Assembly (NCBI GenBank): GCA_019638575.1
Contig: JAHBTN010000006.1
Coordinates: forward strand, 111,319 to 175,318
Direction: 5' to 3'
From: Ferruginibacter sp.
Lineage (GTDB): Bacteria > Bacteroidota > Bacteroidia > Chitinophagales > Chitinophagaceae
DNA length: 64,000 bases
The notes under the pieces are model-generated. The model had not been told where the DNA came from and did not search any database. It saw nothing but the letters and a program-made list of their open reading frames with translations. Each line of letters opens with the position of its first letter. Position 1 is the stretch's first letter. The position numbers and the translations under genes were made by a program. Shown here in pieces: positions 55,175 to 64,000 of the stretch.

Positions 55175-55228
55175 TTACCTGCACACCGGTTCCTGGCTCA
55201 CGAAGTGGAATAATAAAAAAATGATAAT

Positions 55229-55251
55229 TTGGTTGGTGAGCCACCAACCAA
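55229..55251. repeat. 9-bp inverted repeat TTGGTTGGT/ACCAACCAA
   Basis: Perfect arms with a 5-nt centre (GAGCC). The right half, as GCCACCAACCAAG (55240-55252), recurs at 55553-55565 on the other side of the heptad arrays. Confidence 0.8.
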
Positions 55252-55311
55252 GGCAAAGGCGCAAAGCACATTAGCAGTTGGTTAAAACCAGGCTGCGACT
55301 TAAAAATAAAT

Positions 55312-55360
55312 AATCAATATTCAATGCTCAATATTCAATGCCCAATGTTCAACATTCAAA
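55312..55360. repeat. 7-bp-period array C
   Basis: Seven heptamers in register: AATCAAT, ATTCAAT, GCTCAAT, ATTCAAT, GCCCAAT, GTTCAAC, ATTCAAA. Their reverse complements (ATTGAAT, TTTGAAT) are of the same type as units in arrays A and B. Confidence 0.85.
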
Positions 55361-55443
55361 CTTTGCTTCTTATTTAACTTAGCGGCTTTGCGTGCAATAA
55401 AGGCTTCACGCAAAGAAACAAAGCAAGCAAGGGCGCAAAGCTC

Positions 55444-55548
55444 ATTCGAAAATTAATATTCAATATTCAATAATCAAAATTCAATGCTCAATGTTCAAAG
55501 TTTAACATTCATCATTCATAATTCATAATTCAACATTCAACATTCAAA
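55444..55548. repeat. 7-bp-period array D
   Basis: Fifteen heptamers in register from ATTCGAA to ATTCAAA, including ATTCAAT, GCTCAAT, GTTCAAA, ATTCATC, ATTCATA and ATTCAAC. No indels inside the array. Confidence 0.85.
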
Positions 55549-55825
55549 AAAAGCCACCAACCAAGCGCAGGCCACTTACCTATATACAGTAGTTTTACAA
55601 AGTAATTTTTCTAAAAAAATCAATGGCACAACATGTAAAATTATTGTAAAAATAATGCTCTCATTAACCAATTCTTTTTTAATAATGAAGTATCTTAGCT
55701 GTCCCGTATAGAAATCCCCAACCCCAACAAAACAAATTCAACCCTTTATAAAAAACTTGTAAACCTGCAGGTGGTAAACCACCCGGAAGCAATTTTATTT
55801 TTAAAAATTAATTAAGTTATTAACT

Positions 55826-58800
55826 ATGAAAAAATTTTACGTACTGTTGATTTGTTTGTTTTCGGGCTCTGTAATTTGGGCACAGGCAATACTTACCAAT
55901 GCCTCACCAACATTAACTATTGATTTCAGCAGCAGTATGCCGGCATCGGTTGGTAGTAACCCTTCTACAGCATTTGCAGGCGCCGGCTTTGAGCCAAACA
56001 CTACCACTGCAGGCCGGCTCAACTCAAATGCTTGGGCATCTACCGGTATGAGTGATGGATCACTTGCTTTTGGCGGTTCAAGAACAACAGGCGACTATGC
56101 CAGGGGAGCTGTAAGTGCAGCACAAACTACCGGAGGTTTTTATGCATATACCGGGTTACCCAATTCAGCAGCCGATCCGGCTTTGATGATACAGCCTGGA
56201 GGATCTGATTTTACACCTGGTACACTTACATTACGAATTCAAAACAATGGTACTTCCAGTATAACCCAATTAGATGTATCGTACAATATATATATCCGAA
56301 ACGACCAGTTATATTCCGGCTCTTTTAATTTTTCATATTCGGCAGATGATGGTTCTTATACAGCCGTACCGGCTTTAGATTATACATCACCTGCCGCCCC
56401 TGATGCAAATGGTTGGGTGGTAGTACCCGGTTCTCCGTCAAGATCTACATCTATAACAGGTATTAATGTTTTACCCGGCGCATATTTTTATATCAGATGG
56501 TCGGGCGATGATGTGAGCGGTAGCGGAAGCAGGGATGAGTTTGGCCTCGACGATATTTCTTTGGCTGCTACTTATGGTGTGGCCAGCACACCCGATGTAG
56601 CCCTTTCTTCTCCCAACCCTGCAGTAGCTGCAGCTAACATTGCACAAGGCAGCAGCAATCAACCCATTTACCGGTTCGATTTAGCTGTTACCACAGCCAA
56701 TGCAACCCTTAACGGAGTTACTGTTAACACTGCCGGTACCTATGCAGCTACCGACTTTAATAATTTCAGGTGCTGGTATTCGGCCGATAATGTATTTGAT
56801 GCTGCAAGTGATGTATTGCTATCAACACTTAGCCCTGTTGGTACAGCAGGGGCACAGGTGTTCCCGTCATTTACCAACCAGGCAATAACAAGCGGCAGCA
56901 CAGGTTATATTTTTATTACTGCCAACACAGCCTGCGCTGCTGCACTCAATAATATTTCTGTAAACGCTATTACCACGGCCGATATAAGTTTTGTAAGCGC
57001 CAATAAATCGGGTACTGCCTTTGCCGGCGACCTGCAAACTATTGTAGCTGCCGTTCCCGGCGATGCAAGGTTCCCGGCAGCATCGGTGGGTAATGCCAGT
57101 ACATCTGTAAGCTGGAGCGCCCCCCTGGGTTGTTACGACGAAGTGATGATTATTGCATCGGCCACAGCACCCAACAGCGGTGGCACACCCACCGGCGATG
57201 GCACCGCCTACACAGCCAACCTCGTTTATGGCAGTGGCACCGCTTATGGCAACGGCTTTGTGGTTTATAAAGGCAATGCATCGCCACAGGTAGTAACCAA
57301 CCTGGTTAATGGTACCACTTACTATATTAAATTTTATACAAGGTTTGGCACTACCTGGAGTACCAATACCGTAGAAGTAAACACTACCCCGGCAATGGTA
57401 ACCAATGCTACCGATTATTTCCGTTCGGTAGGATCCGGCGAGTGGGACCAACTTACAACATGGCAAAGCTCTCCCGACAGTAGTACCTGGATTGCGGCCA
57501 CACTGTTCCCATCTACCAATGCGGCGCATGTGGTAATACAAAGCCCCGATTCGGTTTGGCTTACCGCCAACCGAAGTACCAAAAACTTTACCCTGCGCCC
57601 CGGCGCTAAATTTAATGCGCTAACTTTTAGCCTAACTGCATCTACCAGTTTTGCGCTCGAAGGCAATGCAGCTTTTTACCAGGGCGGCACCAGTGCAACT
57701 GTTCCCGGCGGCACGGGCACACAATCATTAAGTGCTACCAGCAATTATCATTTTAATGGTGTACAAAACGGTGCCTCGGGCAATTACCCCGAATTTGGTA
57801 ACCTGTATTGGGAGCCTGCTGCAACAGGCAATGGCACCATGCAAAATAATGTGGCCGCAGCGCCTTTCAATAATGGTTTTGTTGTTAGGGGCAACCTAAC
57901 CATCAACCTGCAATCGGCTGCTCCTTTTGAAGTACGTTTTGGTACCGGCTCAAGCACATCACGCCGCCATATTGTTGATGGCGACCTTAATGTTGTAGGC
58001 GCTAACACAATCCTGGTGGTAAATAACGGCTCGGTACTTTCTTCCATTGCTGTAGGCGGAAACATAAATGTTAACGGCGCAGTTTTAAGAGGTGTTAACA
58101 GCAGCGGCCAGGCCATCATTAACCTAAAAGGCAACCTTAATAATAATGGCGGCTCGGTTGTTACCGGCGCAGGTAGCGGTAGCTACAGCTTTAATTATAC
58201 AGGCACAGCGGCACAAAGCATCAACAATACCGGCGGTACTTTCTTATATGATGTTAACCAGGTTGACAGTATCAACAACAGCAGCAGCGGCGGTGTTACT
58301 CTTAATACACCCATCACCCATGGCGGTACCATTCATTTTATAAATGGAATACTTACCACTTCTGCTACCAACCTGCTTACTATGGATGCTGGCTCATCGG
58401 TTGCCGAAACTAGCAATGCAAGTTTTGTAAACGGCCCTGTAAGTAAAATAGGTAATACCGATTTTGTTTTCCCGGTGGGTAAACTCAATACCGGTACTTC
58501 GGGTACGGCTCCCGGTTATGCACCCATTACCATCAGTAATTTTGTAGGCGGTACTTTAACCGATAGGTTTACCGCCGAGTACATACGTGGCAATGCGGCT
58601 GCATTGGGTGCGGTTACTGCTGTTGGTTTAAACCATGTAAGCCATTGCGATTACTGGACGCTGAACCGGGATGCAGGCACTGCCACCGTTGACCTAAAAC
58701 TTAACTGGAACGATGCCATCAACAACTGCTCCGGCACTTATATTGATAACCTGCCATCGCTGGTGGTGGCACATTTTAATGGCACAAACTGGGATAGCTA

Positions 58801-59467
58801 TGGCGCCACCGGCACGGCTACCGGCACCAATACAGCAGGCGATGTAAGCTGGCCGGGGGTATCGGTGTTTAGCCCATTCTCTATTGCAAGTATCGACTTT
58901 AATAACCCATTGCCTATTGCCATCAACTATTTTAAAGGCATAAAGCAGGGCAACAGCCACCTGTTAAACTGGAAAGTTACCTGCATAAGCACGCCATCAA
59001 CTACAATGGTATTGCAGCGCAGCAGCAACGGGCAATTGTTTACCGATATCAACAGCATAACTGCCGATGCAGCACGCTGCAACCAACCCTTTACTTATAC
59101 CGATGCGGCGCCGCTGCCCGGTATAAATTATTACCGCCTTAAAATAACCGATGCCGATGGCAAGGTTAGCTACAGCGCTACGGTGGCTTTATTAAATGAA
59201 ACAAAAGGCATACGCATCATCAGCATTGCGCCCAACCCGGTGGTAAACCAAACCCTGTTGCTGAATATTACAAGCGCCAAAACAACACAGTTAGGTATAA
59301 ATATTTTTGATATGCAGGGCCGCCTGGTAAGCAGGCAGGCGCTTACGCTGATAGCAGGTTACAGCAGCCTGCCCGTGCAGGTAGGCAGCCTGGCGCCCGG
59401 CACCTACACTATTGGTACTTTTGCCGAAGGCGAGCAGGCCATTAAAATTAGGTTTGTAAAACAATAA
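55826..59467 (+). CDS. Giant secreted protein with T9SS C-terminal module
   Basis: 1213 residues, signal peptide ending VIWAQ. Residues 20-260 form a beta-sandwich-like region (YTGLPNSAADPALMIQPGG, YFYIRWSGDDVSGSGSRDEFGLDDISL). Then come an Ig/BNR-like segment, a fibronectin-III-like domain (GDARFPAASVGNASTSVSWSAPLGCYDEVMI...YYIKFYTRFG), a beta-solenoid with G-D-L-N-V repeats (about 600-850), and the C-terminal type-A sorting domain (SIAPNPVVNQ...LAPGTYTIGTFAEGEQAIKIRFVKQ). No catalytic motif recognised. Adhesin or polymer-binding roles are possible. The 3' two-thirds appear richer in G+C than the N-terminal part. Confidence 0.85.
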   Translation: MKKFYVLLICLFSGSVIWAQAILTNASPTLTIDFSSSMPASVGSNPSTAFAGAGFEPNTTTAGRLNSNAWASTGMSDGSLAFGGSRTTGDYARGAVSAAQTTGGFYAYTGLPNSAADPALMIQPGGSDFTPGTLTLRIQNNGTSSITQLDVSYNIYIRNDQLYSGSFNFSYSADDGSYTAVPALDYTSPAAPDANGWVVVPGSPSRSTSITGINVLPGAYFYIRWSGDDVSGSGSRDEFGLDDISLAATYGVASTPDVALSSPNPAVAAANIAQGSSNQPIYRFDLAVTTANATLNGVTVNTAGTYAATDFNNFRCWYSADNVFDAASDVLLSTLSPVGTAGAQVFPSFTNQAITSGSTGYIFITANTACAAALNNISVNAITTADISFVSANKSGTAFAGDLQTIVAAVPGDARFPAASVGNASTSVSWSAPLGCYDEVMIIASATAPNSGGTPTGDGTAYTANLVYGSGTAYGNGFVVYKGNASPQVVTNLVNGTTYYIKFYTRFGTTWSTNTVEVNTTPAMVTNATDYFRSVGSGEWDQLTTWQSSPDSSTWIAATLFPSTNAAHVVIQSPDSVWLTANRSTKNFTLRPGAKFNALTFSLTASTSFALEGNAAFYQGGTSATVPGGTGTQSLSATSNYHFNGVQNGASGNYPEFGNLYWEPAATGNGTMQNNVAAAPFNNGFVVRGNLTINLQSAAPFEVRFGTGSSTSRRHIVDGDLNVVGANTILVVNNGSVLSSIAVGGNINVNGAVLRGVNSSGQAIINLKGNLNNNGGSVVTGAGSGSYSFNYTGTAAQSINNTGGTFLYDVNQVDSINNSSSGGVTLNTPITHGGTIHFINGILTTSATNLLTMDAGSSVAETSNASFVNGPVSKIGNTDFVFPVGKLNTGTSGTAPGYAPITISNFVGGTLTDRFTAEYIRGNAAALGAVTAVGLNHVSHCDYWTLNRDAGTATVDLKLNWNDAINNCSGTYIDNLPSLVVAHFNGTNWDSYGATGTATGTNTAGDVSWPGVSVFSPFSIASIDFNNPLPIAINYFKGIKQGNSHLLNWKVTCISTPSTTMVLQRSSNGQLFTDINSITADAARCNQPFTYTDAAPLPGINYYRLKITDADGKVSYSATVALLNETKGIRIISIAPNPVVNQTLLLNITSAKTTQLGINIFDMQGRLVSRQALTLIAGYSSLPVQVGSLAPGTYTIGTFAEGEQAIKIRFVKQ

Positions 59468-59477
59468 TATTTTGCCC

Positions 59478-59517
59478 GCCCCGGTTTGTACTTATACACA
59501 AGCCGGGGCTTTTGTAT
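59478..59517 (+). terminator. Strong terminator between T9SS genes
   Basis: GCCCCGG (59478-59484) pairs with CCGGGGC (59503-59509), extended by TTTGT/ACAAG-like pairing in the loop, followed by TTTTGTATT. Confidence 0.88.
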
Positions 59518-59560
59518 TGATGGAATAATTTTTGTTACTAACTTGCCTTTGTTTACAAGG

Positions 59561-59568
59561 TATGTTTG
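59561..59568 (+). promoter_or_regulatory. -7 promoter element candidate (TATGTTTG)
   Basis: Matches TAnnTTTG 50 bp before the ATG at 59618. A TTG at 59543-59545 is 15 bp upstream, slightly short of the usual spacing. Confidence 0.5.
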
Positions 59569-59617
59569 TACCCAACTGGTTTAATTATATAACCGGGGCT
59601 TTAAATAAAATATGATT

Positions 59618-62600
59618 ATGAAAAAACTATACTTATTACTTGTTTTTTTATTTGCTGGTTTTATTACTACAATACAAGCACAAATTGCAGCTTGGGAATT
59701 TAATGGTAATGCAGGTAATGAAGCAACAGTTACAGCTACTACTTTAAATGCAAACCTATTAGCAACTGTAGTAAGTAGGGGCGCTGGTATTACAGCAAGT
59801 ACATTGGGTAATGCATTTTCATCTGATAATTTTACTGCTTCTGGTACATTTACCGATGCGGTTACTAACAATAAATACATTGAGTTTACTATTGCTGCAA
59901 ATTCAACATACCAGGTTTCTTTATCTACTTTAGATGCAAATTTCAGAAGATCAGATACTGGGCCCAATGCATTTCAATGGCAATATAGCCTGGATGGTTT
60001 TGCTACAGCAGGTGTAAATATTGGTACCGTAATCAATTATACAAGTACTGCCACTGATGGTACTGCACAGACACAAATAAATTTAAGTAGTATTTCTGCA
60101 TTACAAAATGTAGTATATCCTACAGTAATTACTATAAGGTTATATGGTTGGGGTGCATCTTCTACTGGGGGAACATTTGCTTTAGGCAGGCTTGCTGGCA
60201 ATGATTTAGCCATTGGGGGTACGGTTGTTTTAGGTCCTTCAATTTATACATGGGATGGTTCAACCAATTGTTCATGGCTTATTGTAAATAACTGGACACC
60301 CAATACCAATTACCCGGGTAATACCTTAGGTAATAATGATATTGCCAGGTTTGGCGCAGCAATCACCGCTAATACAGGTATTGGTATAAATATGAATACA
60401 CTTGGCAGTTCATTAGAGGTAGGTGGTATTGAAATTGCAAGCTCCTATCCCGGTGGTAATTTTAATATTGGGAATAATTCGGGTACAGTAAGCGGAATTT
60501 TAAAACTAAATGGAACAAGCCTGAATGCTGTAAGTAATACGGTAATAAGAAATGCAAGTGCTTATGATGTATCTATTAATGATAAATCAACAGGTGGTAC
60601 ATGTAATAATATCAGTTCTGTTACTATGGGTGTTTTATTAAATAATACCACCAATAATATTGTAAGTGTGGAAGGTGCAGGTTCAGTAATAATGAACTCC
60701 ATTATTTCGGGTGGCAACCCATTAGAGAAAGCAGGCTCGGGTACAGGTAAACTAACATTAAATGCAAACAATACACTTTCGGGAAATGTAACGGTATCTG
60801 CCGGCACATTACAATTATCCAATAATCCTACACTTGCATCGGTAAATACAATAACAGTAAAATCAGGTGGTACATTACAAATTACAGCATCACAAACCTT
60901 AACAAATATTATTTTAGAATCCGGCGCTACACTAACTGTTGATGCCACAAGGACATTAACGATAAACGGTACCTTAACCGTAAATGTAGGCGCTACTATT
61001 AGTACTACCGGCACTATAAGTTATGCCGGTGCTGCAGCTTTAGTATATAACGGAACAGGTACAAGAACTACCGGTATTGAGTGGACATCTTCAACGGTTA
61101 ACAGTGTTACAATAGATAATAATGCAATTGTAAAAGTTAATTCGAATAGGAGTTTACCGGCAACTTTATTTTTAATAAATGGAATACTTGATGCCGATGC
61201 ATACAGCTTTAGCGGTACTGGTACTTCTTTTACTATTAATGGTACAGTTAGAACCGCTAATTTAAACGGGCTTATTAACTCCGGAGCAACTGGTACTACA
61301 TTTACGGGATATACCAATGGTGCAACTTTTTCTACCAATGTATTGGGCGCAACATCTATTATAGATTTTAATGCATCAACCGGTACCCAAAATATTACTA
61401 CATCGGTAAATTATAAAAACCTGATTGCATCTGGTGGTGGTACTAAAGTACCGGGTTCATTAACGGCAACAAGTGTTTCTGGTTCAATAACCATTAAAGA
61501 TGCTAATACTGTATTAAATGTAGGTACTAATAGTTTTGGTATTCCAGGTTGCAATTTTACTATGGCAGATAACAGTACATACATTAATGGAGGTAATAGT
61601 ACTAAACCTGATGCTTCCGGAACTTACAGTTTGTCTGCTGCCAGTACCATTGAATTTATGGGAGGTTCAGCAACCATACTTCGGGTTGGGTCGCCATCTA
61701 TAAATTATGGCAACATCATTGTTTCGGGTAGCAATGTTAGCCTTTCATCTGATATTGCTTCTATTAAAATGCAATCAAGTACATCATTTACCGTTACCAG
61801 TACCGGTACGTTTAATGTACAAAGTTCAACCGGTTTTACCGGCGCAGCAGGTACCGCCGTTAGTAGTACCAATAACCCAACAATTGATTTGCAAGCAGGC
61901 TCTACCATTAATTATAATGGAATTGCACAGCCGCTTACTGCACGTACTGATTATAAAAACCTTACTATTTCGGGCTCCGGTGCAAAAACACCCACAGGCG
62001 CATTTAATGTAGCCCAAACCTTTACCCGTAGCGGCGATGCTTCGCTGGCAACTACCAGTCCTACTTATGCAGCAAATGCCACATTGGCTTATGTAGATGC
62101 TGGTGCCGGCCGTACGTATAATGTTGGACTTGAGTGGCCAACTGCTGCTGCTGTTCCAACTAACTTAACAGTTAACTTAAGCGGCACCGGAACCAGGCAA
62201 GTTATAATGTCGGGCGATAGAACTCTTGCAGGCAATGTTGCCCTCACTGCCGGTGAACTAAGCATCAATGGCAATACACTTACTGCCAATGGTGCTTTCA
62301 GTTATGGCACAGGTACCATCACCGGCTCAAGTACCAGTAACCTAACCCTCGGCGGTGCCGCAAGTATATTAAACTTTACGCAAACAAGTGAAGCTACAAG
62401 GTCGTTAAAGGCATTAAACATGGGAGGCTCATCATCTGCCACACTTGGGGATTCATTGGCTGTGTACGATGCTATTAATTTTACAGCAGGCGGCAATCTT
62501 AATTTAAATGCACAAAATCTTACATTAAAATCAAACGTAACCAATACAGCCCGTATAAGTGATTTAACAGGAAGTACCTTAAGTGGTGCAACCAATGTAA

Positions 62601-64000
62601 CTGTAGAGAGATGGATACCACAACGTGGCGGCATACCGCTTGGTGGCAGGGCATACAGATTGCTTGCGCCTACAGTACAAACAAGTACTACTATACGCCA
62701 AAACTGGATGGAGAATGGTCTTGTAAATTCTATTGGTGGAATCGACAATCCTGTTCCGGGTTATGGTACAAATATAACAGGCACCGGAGGTAATGCAAAT
62801 GGTTTTGATAAAACACAAACTAATCAAGCTTCATTATATTTAACAACCAATGGGCTAACACCAACATACACATCTATTGCCAACACCGGCTTAACTTTAG
62901 ATCCTTATAGAGGTTATTTCCTGTTTATCCGTGGCGACCGCAGTGTATCTACTACAATTTACAATACCAATGTACCACCAACTCCTGTGCCTTTACCTAC
63001 AACCAGTACTACCTTAAGGGCAACGGGTACCATACAACAAGGAACAATAACAACTTTTACAAACCCTATCAGTAATGTTGCCGGTACAATGAACCTTGTT
63101 ACTAACCCATATCCATCTGCTATTGACTGGAGCCTGGTTTATGCAGCAAGTACCAATTTAAAAGATGCTTATACTTTGTGGGATCCAAATATTGGTTATC
63201 GGGGCGATTGGGTAACTGTAAATAACTCAGGAGTAGTAACCGGCGGAGGTGTTGCAACAAAGTTCATACAACCCGGCCAGGCATTTTTTGTAGAAACAAA
63301 TACTAATGGAGCAACATCTATAAGCATACAGGAAAGTCATAAAGCTGTAGGTAATAACAACGGAGTGTTTTTTGTAGATCCAGCTACCTTACAAACCTTT
63401 GCCTTAAACATGTATTATTACGAAGGTACCGGCTATCGCCGCTTAGCCGATGGCATTACAACCGTGTACGATGCAAGCTATAGTGCTGCACTTGATGAAA
63501 ACGATGCATCAGACATTAATAACTGGGATGAAAACCTTGCTATATCCAGCAATGGTAAACGCTTGGCAATAGAATCCCGGCCGTTAATAACAGCTAAGGA
63601 TACCATCTTTATCTTTATGAACAACATGAAGCTGATGAACTATGAACTTGAGTTTAAGGCAGCTAATTTTAATATACCCGGCCTTGTTGCCAACCTGGTA
63701 GATAATTTTACACAAACAAAAACACAGCTTAGCACTACCGGCACCACGGTGGTACCCATCACCGTTAGCAGCAACCCTGCATCGGCAGCAAGCGACCGCT
63801 TTATGGTAGTGTTTGAAAATACCGGCGGCCCGCTGCCCATTGTTATCAGCAGCATTAAAGCCTACGAAAAAAACAGCGGCATACAGGTAGATTGGGTGAT
63901 GAGTACCGAGCAGGATATGGATAAATATGAAGTGGAAAAATCAACAGATGGCCGCCACTTTGTAAAAACAGGCTCGGTATTATCAAAAGGCAATAGCAGC
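59618..64000 (+). CDS. Giant secreted beta-solenoid protein, 3' end outside window
   Basis: 1461 codons are visible and the frame stays open to the right edge. It starts MKKLYLLLVFLFAGFITTIQAQ, a clear signal peptide. Residues about 20-210 are a beta-sandwich domain (IAAWEFNGNAGNEATVTATTLN...QWQYSLDGFATAG). From about 220 to 950 a long autotransporter-like solenoid repeats short strands (KLTLNANNTLSGNVTVSAGTLQLSNN, RTLTINGTLTVNVGATISTTGTISY). The region around 970-1390 (VERWIPQRGG, MNLVTNPYPSAIDWS, FIQPGQAFFVETN) is typical of T9SS cargo. The last residues (VISSIKAYEKNSGIQVDWVMSTEQDMDKYEVEKSTDGRHF) begin the module that in such proteins precedes the sorting domain, so little should be missing. 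Probably a third T9SS-exported surface protein. Confidence 0.85.
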   Translation, partial: MKKLYLLLVFLFAGFITTIQAQIAAWEFNGNAGNEATVTATTLNANLLATVVSRGAGITASTLGNAFSSDNFTASGTFTDAVTNNKYIEFTIAANSTYQVSLSTLDANFRRSDTGPNAFQWQYSLDGFATAGVNIGTVINYTSTATDGTAQTQINLSSISALQNVVYPTVITIRLYGWGASSTGGTFALGRLAGNDLAIGGTVVLGPSIYTWDGSTNCSWLIVNNWTPNTNYPGNTLGNNDIARFGAAITANTGIGINMNTLGSSLEVGGIEIASSYPGGNFNIGNNSGTVSGILKLNGTSLNAVSNTVIRNASAYDVSINDKSTGGTCNNISSVTMGVLLNNTTNNIVSVEGAGSVIMNSIISGGNPLEKAGSGTGKLTLNANNTLSGNVTVSAGTLQLSNNPTLASVNTITVKSGGTLQITASQTLTNIILESGATLTVDATRTLTINGTLTVNVGATISTTGTISYAGAAALVYNGTGTRTTGIEWTSSTVNSVTIDNNAIVKVNSNRSLPATLFLINGILDADAYSFSGTGTSFTINGTVRTANLNGLINSGATGTTFTGYTNGATFSTNVLGATSIIDFNASTGTQNITTSVNYKNLIASGGGTKVPGSLTATSVSGSITIKDANTVLNVGTNSFGIPGCNFTMADNSTYINGGNSTKPDASGTYSLSAASTIEFMGGSATILRVGSPSINYGNIIVSGSNVSLSSDIASIKMQSSTSFTVTSTGTFNVQSSTGFTGAAGTAVSSTNNPTIDLQAGSTINYNGIAQPLTARTDYKNLTISGSGAKTPTGAFNVAQTFTRSGDASLATTSPTYAANATLAYVDAGAGRTYNVGLEWPTAAAVPTNLTVNLSGTGTRQVIMSGDRTLAGNVALTAGELSINGNTLTANGAFSYGTGTITGSSTSNLTLGGAASILNFTQTSEATRSLKALNMGGSSSATLGDSLAVYDAINFTAGGNLNLNAQNLTLKSNVTNTARISDLTGSTLSGATNVTVERWIPQRGGIPLGGRAYRLLAPTVQTSTTIRQNWMENGLVNSIGGIDNPVPGYGTNITGTGGNANGFDKTQTNQASLYLTTNGLTPTYTSIANTGLTLDPYRGYFLFIRGDRSVSTTIYNTNVPPTPVPLPTTSTTLRATGTIQQGTITTFTNPISNVAGTMNLVTNPYPSAIDWSLVYAASTNLKDAYTLWDPNIGYRGDWVTVNNSGVVTGGGVATKFIQPGQAFFVETNTNGATSISIQESHKAVGNNNGVFFVDPATLQTFALNMYYYEGTGYRRLADGITTVYDASYSAALDENDASDINNWDENLAISSNGKRLAIESRPLITAKDTIFIFMNNMKLMNYELEFKAANFNIPGLVANLVDNFTQTKTQLSTTGTTVVPITVSSNPASAASDRFMVVFENTGGPLPIVISSIKAYEKNSGIQVDWVMSTEQDMDKYEVEKSTDGRHFVKTGSVLSKGNSS

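Larger units (their letters stand above)
55116..55825. other. 710-bp repeat-rich spacer
   Basis: Holds, in order: a terminator (55149-55174), a 9-bp palindrome (55229-55251), heptad array C (55312-55360), CGCAAAG-type elements (about 55385-55440), heptad array D (55444-55548) and a second copy of GCCACCAACCAAG (55553-55565). The last 250 bp before the next gene are AT-rich with no feature seen. Confidence 0.75.

Noticed and set aside
60562-61338. Minus-strand ORFs of 105-150 codons near the right end
   Set aside because: They mirror the plus-strand solenoid gene, which stays open from 59618 to the window edge; their valine/proline-rich composition is typical of antisense reading.

Overview
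The window looks like a chromosomal piece of a free-living Bacteroidota bacterium, most likely family Chitinophagaceae. This is an inference from SusC/SusD pairs, large secreted proteins with type IX secretion (T9SS) C-terminal modules, promoters of the TAnnTTTG type, weak Shine-Dalgarno sequences, AT-rich intergenic DNA and the general gene set. No rRNA, prophage, transposase or CRISPR array is visible.

Layout. 1-1.25 kb: 3' end of a DUF2264 gene. 1.27-1.73 kb: a GIY-YIG nuclease gene, tRNA-Arg(ACG) and a tRNA-Arg relic, which share pieces of tRNA sequence. 1.77-4.86 kb: a GCS2-type carboxylate-amine ligase, an ATP-grasp protein and a divergent esterase. 5.4-8.0 kb: a membrane protein, an FMN-dependent glutamate-synthase-like protein and a Rnk/GreA-C-like protein. 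8.1-10.4 kb: acyl-CoA carboxylase beta subunit and a DinB protein.

10.4-33.3 kb is a polysaccharide utilisation locus for a uronate polymer (alginate-like or another uronan). A LacI regulator and a PL6 lyase run on the minus strand. From the shared 317-bp intergenic region a twelve-gene plus-strand run with gaps of at most about 65 bp departs: SDR, PL17-type lyase, KdgF cupin, a T9SS MBG-repeat protein, an alginate-lyase-domain protein, SusC, SusD, an esterase, a lyase-like lipoprotein, KduD, KduI and a hexuronate-type MFS transporter. The likely flow is: secreted and surface lyases cut the polymer, SusCD imports oligomers, PL17 and KdgF give linear unsaturated-uronate products, and KduI/KduD and the other SDR lead to 2-keto-3-deoxygluconate. 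KDG kinase and KDPG aldolase are not in the window.

33.3-50.5 kb is mostly housekeeping: IspH, an alpha-amylase-family enzyme, a DegP/HtrA protease, a LuxC-like acyl-CoA reductase with a divergent ferredoxin, Ddl, a PASTA protein, a rhodanese, a TonB-dependent receptor under a TPP riboswitch, two DUF2807 proteins, a second esterase, tRNA-fMet plus a relic of it, Era, Der and an HTH protein. Long 7-bp-period arrays sit between era and der and again near 55.4 kb. 50.7-64 kb holds three very large T9SS-exported proteins in a row, the last cut by the window end.

The most interesting signals are (1) two tRNA relics in which a short perfect palindrome takes the place of the anticodon arm or part of it, one beside a GIY-YIG gene whose last codons and stop are tRNA D-arm sequence; (2) heptad-periodic intergenic arrays; (3) tandem 12-bp operator-like sites in the uronate locus; (4) a TPP riboswitch on a TonB receptor gene.
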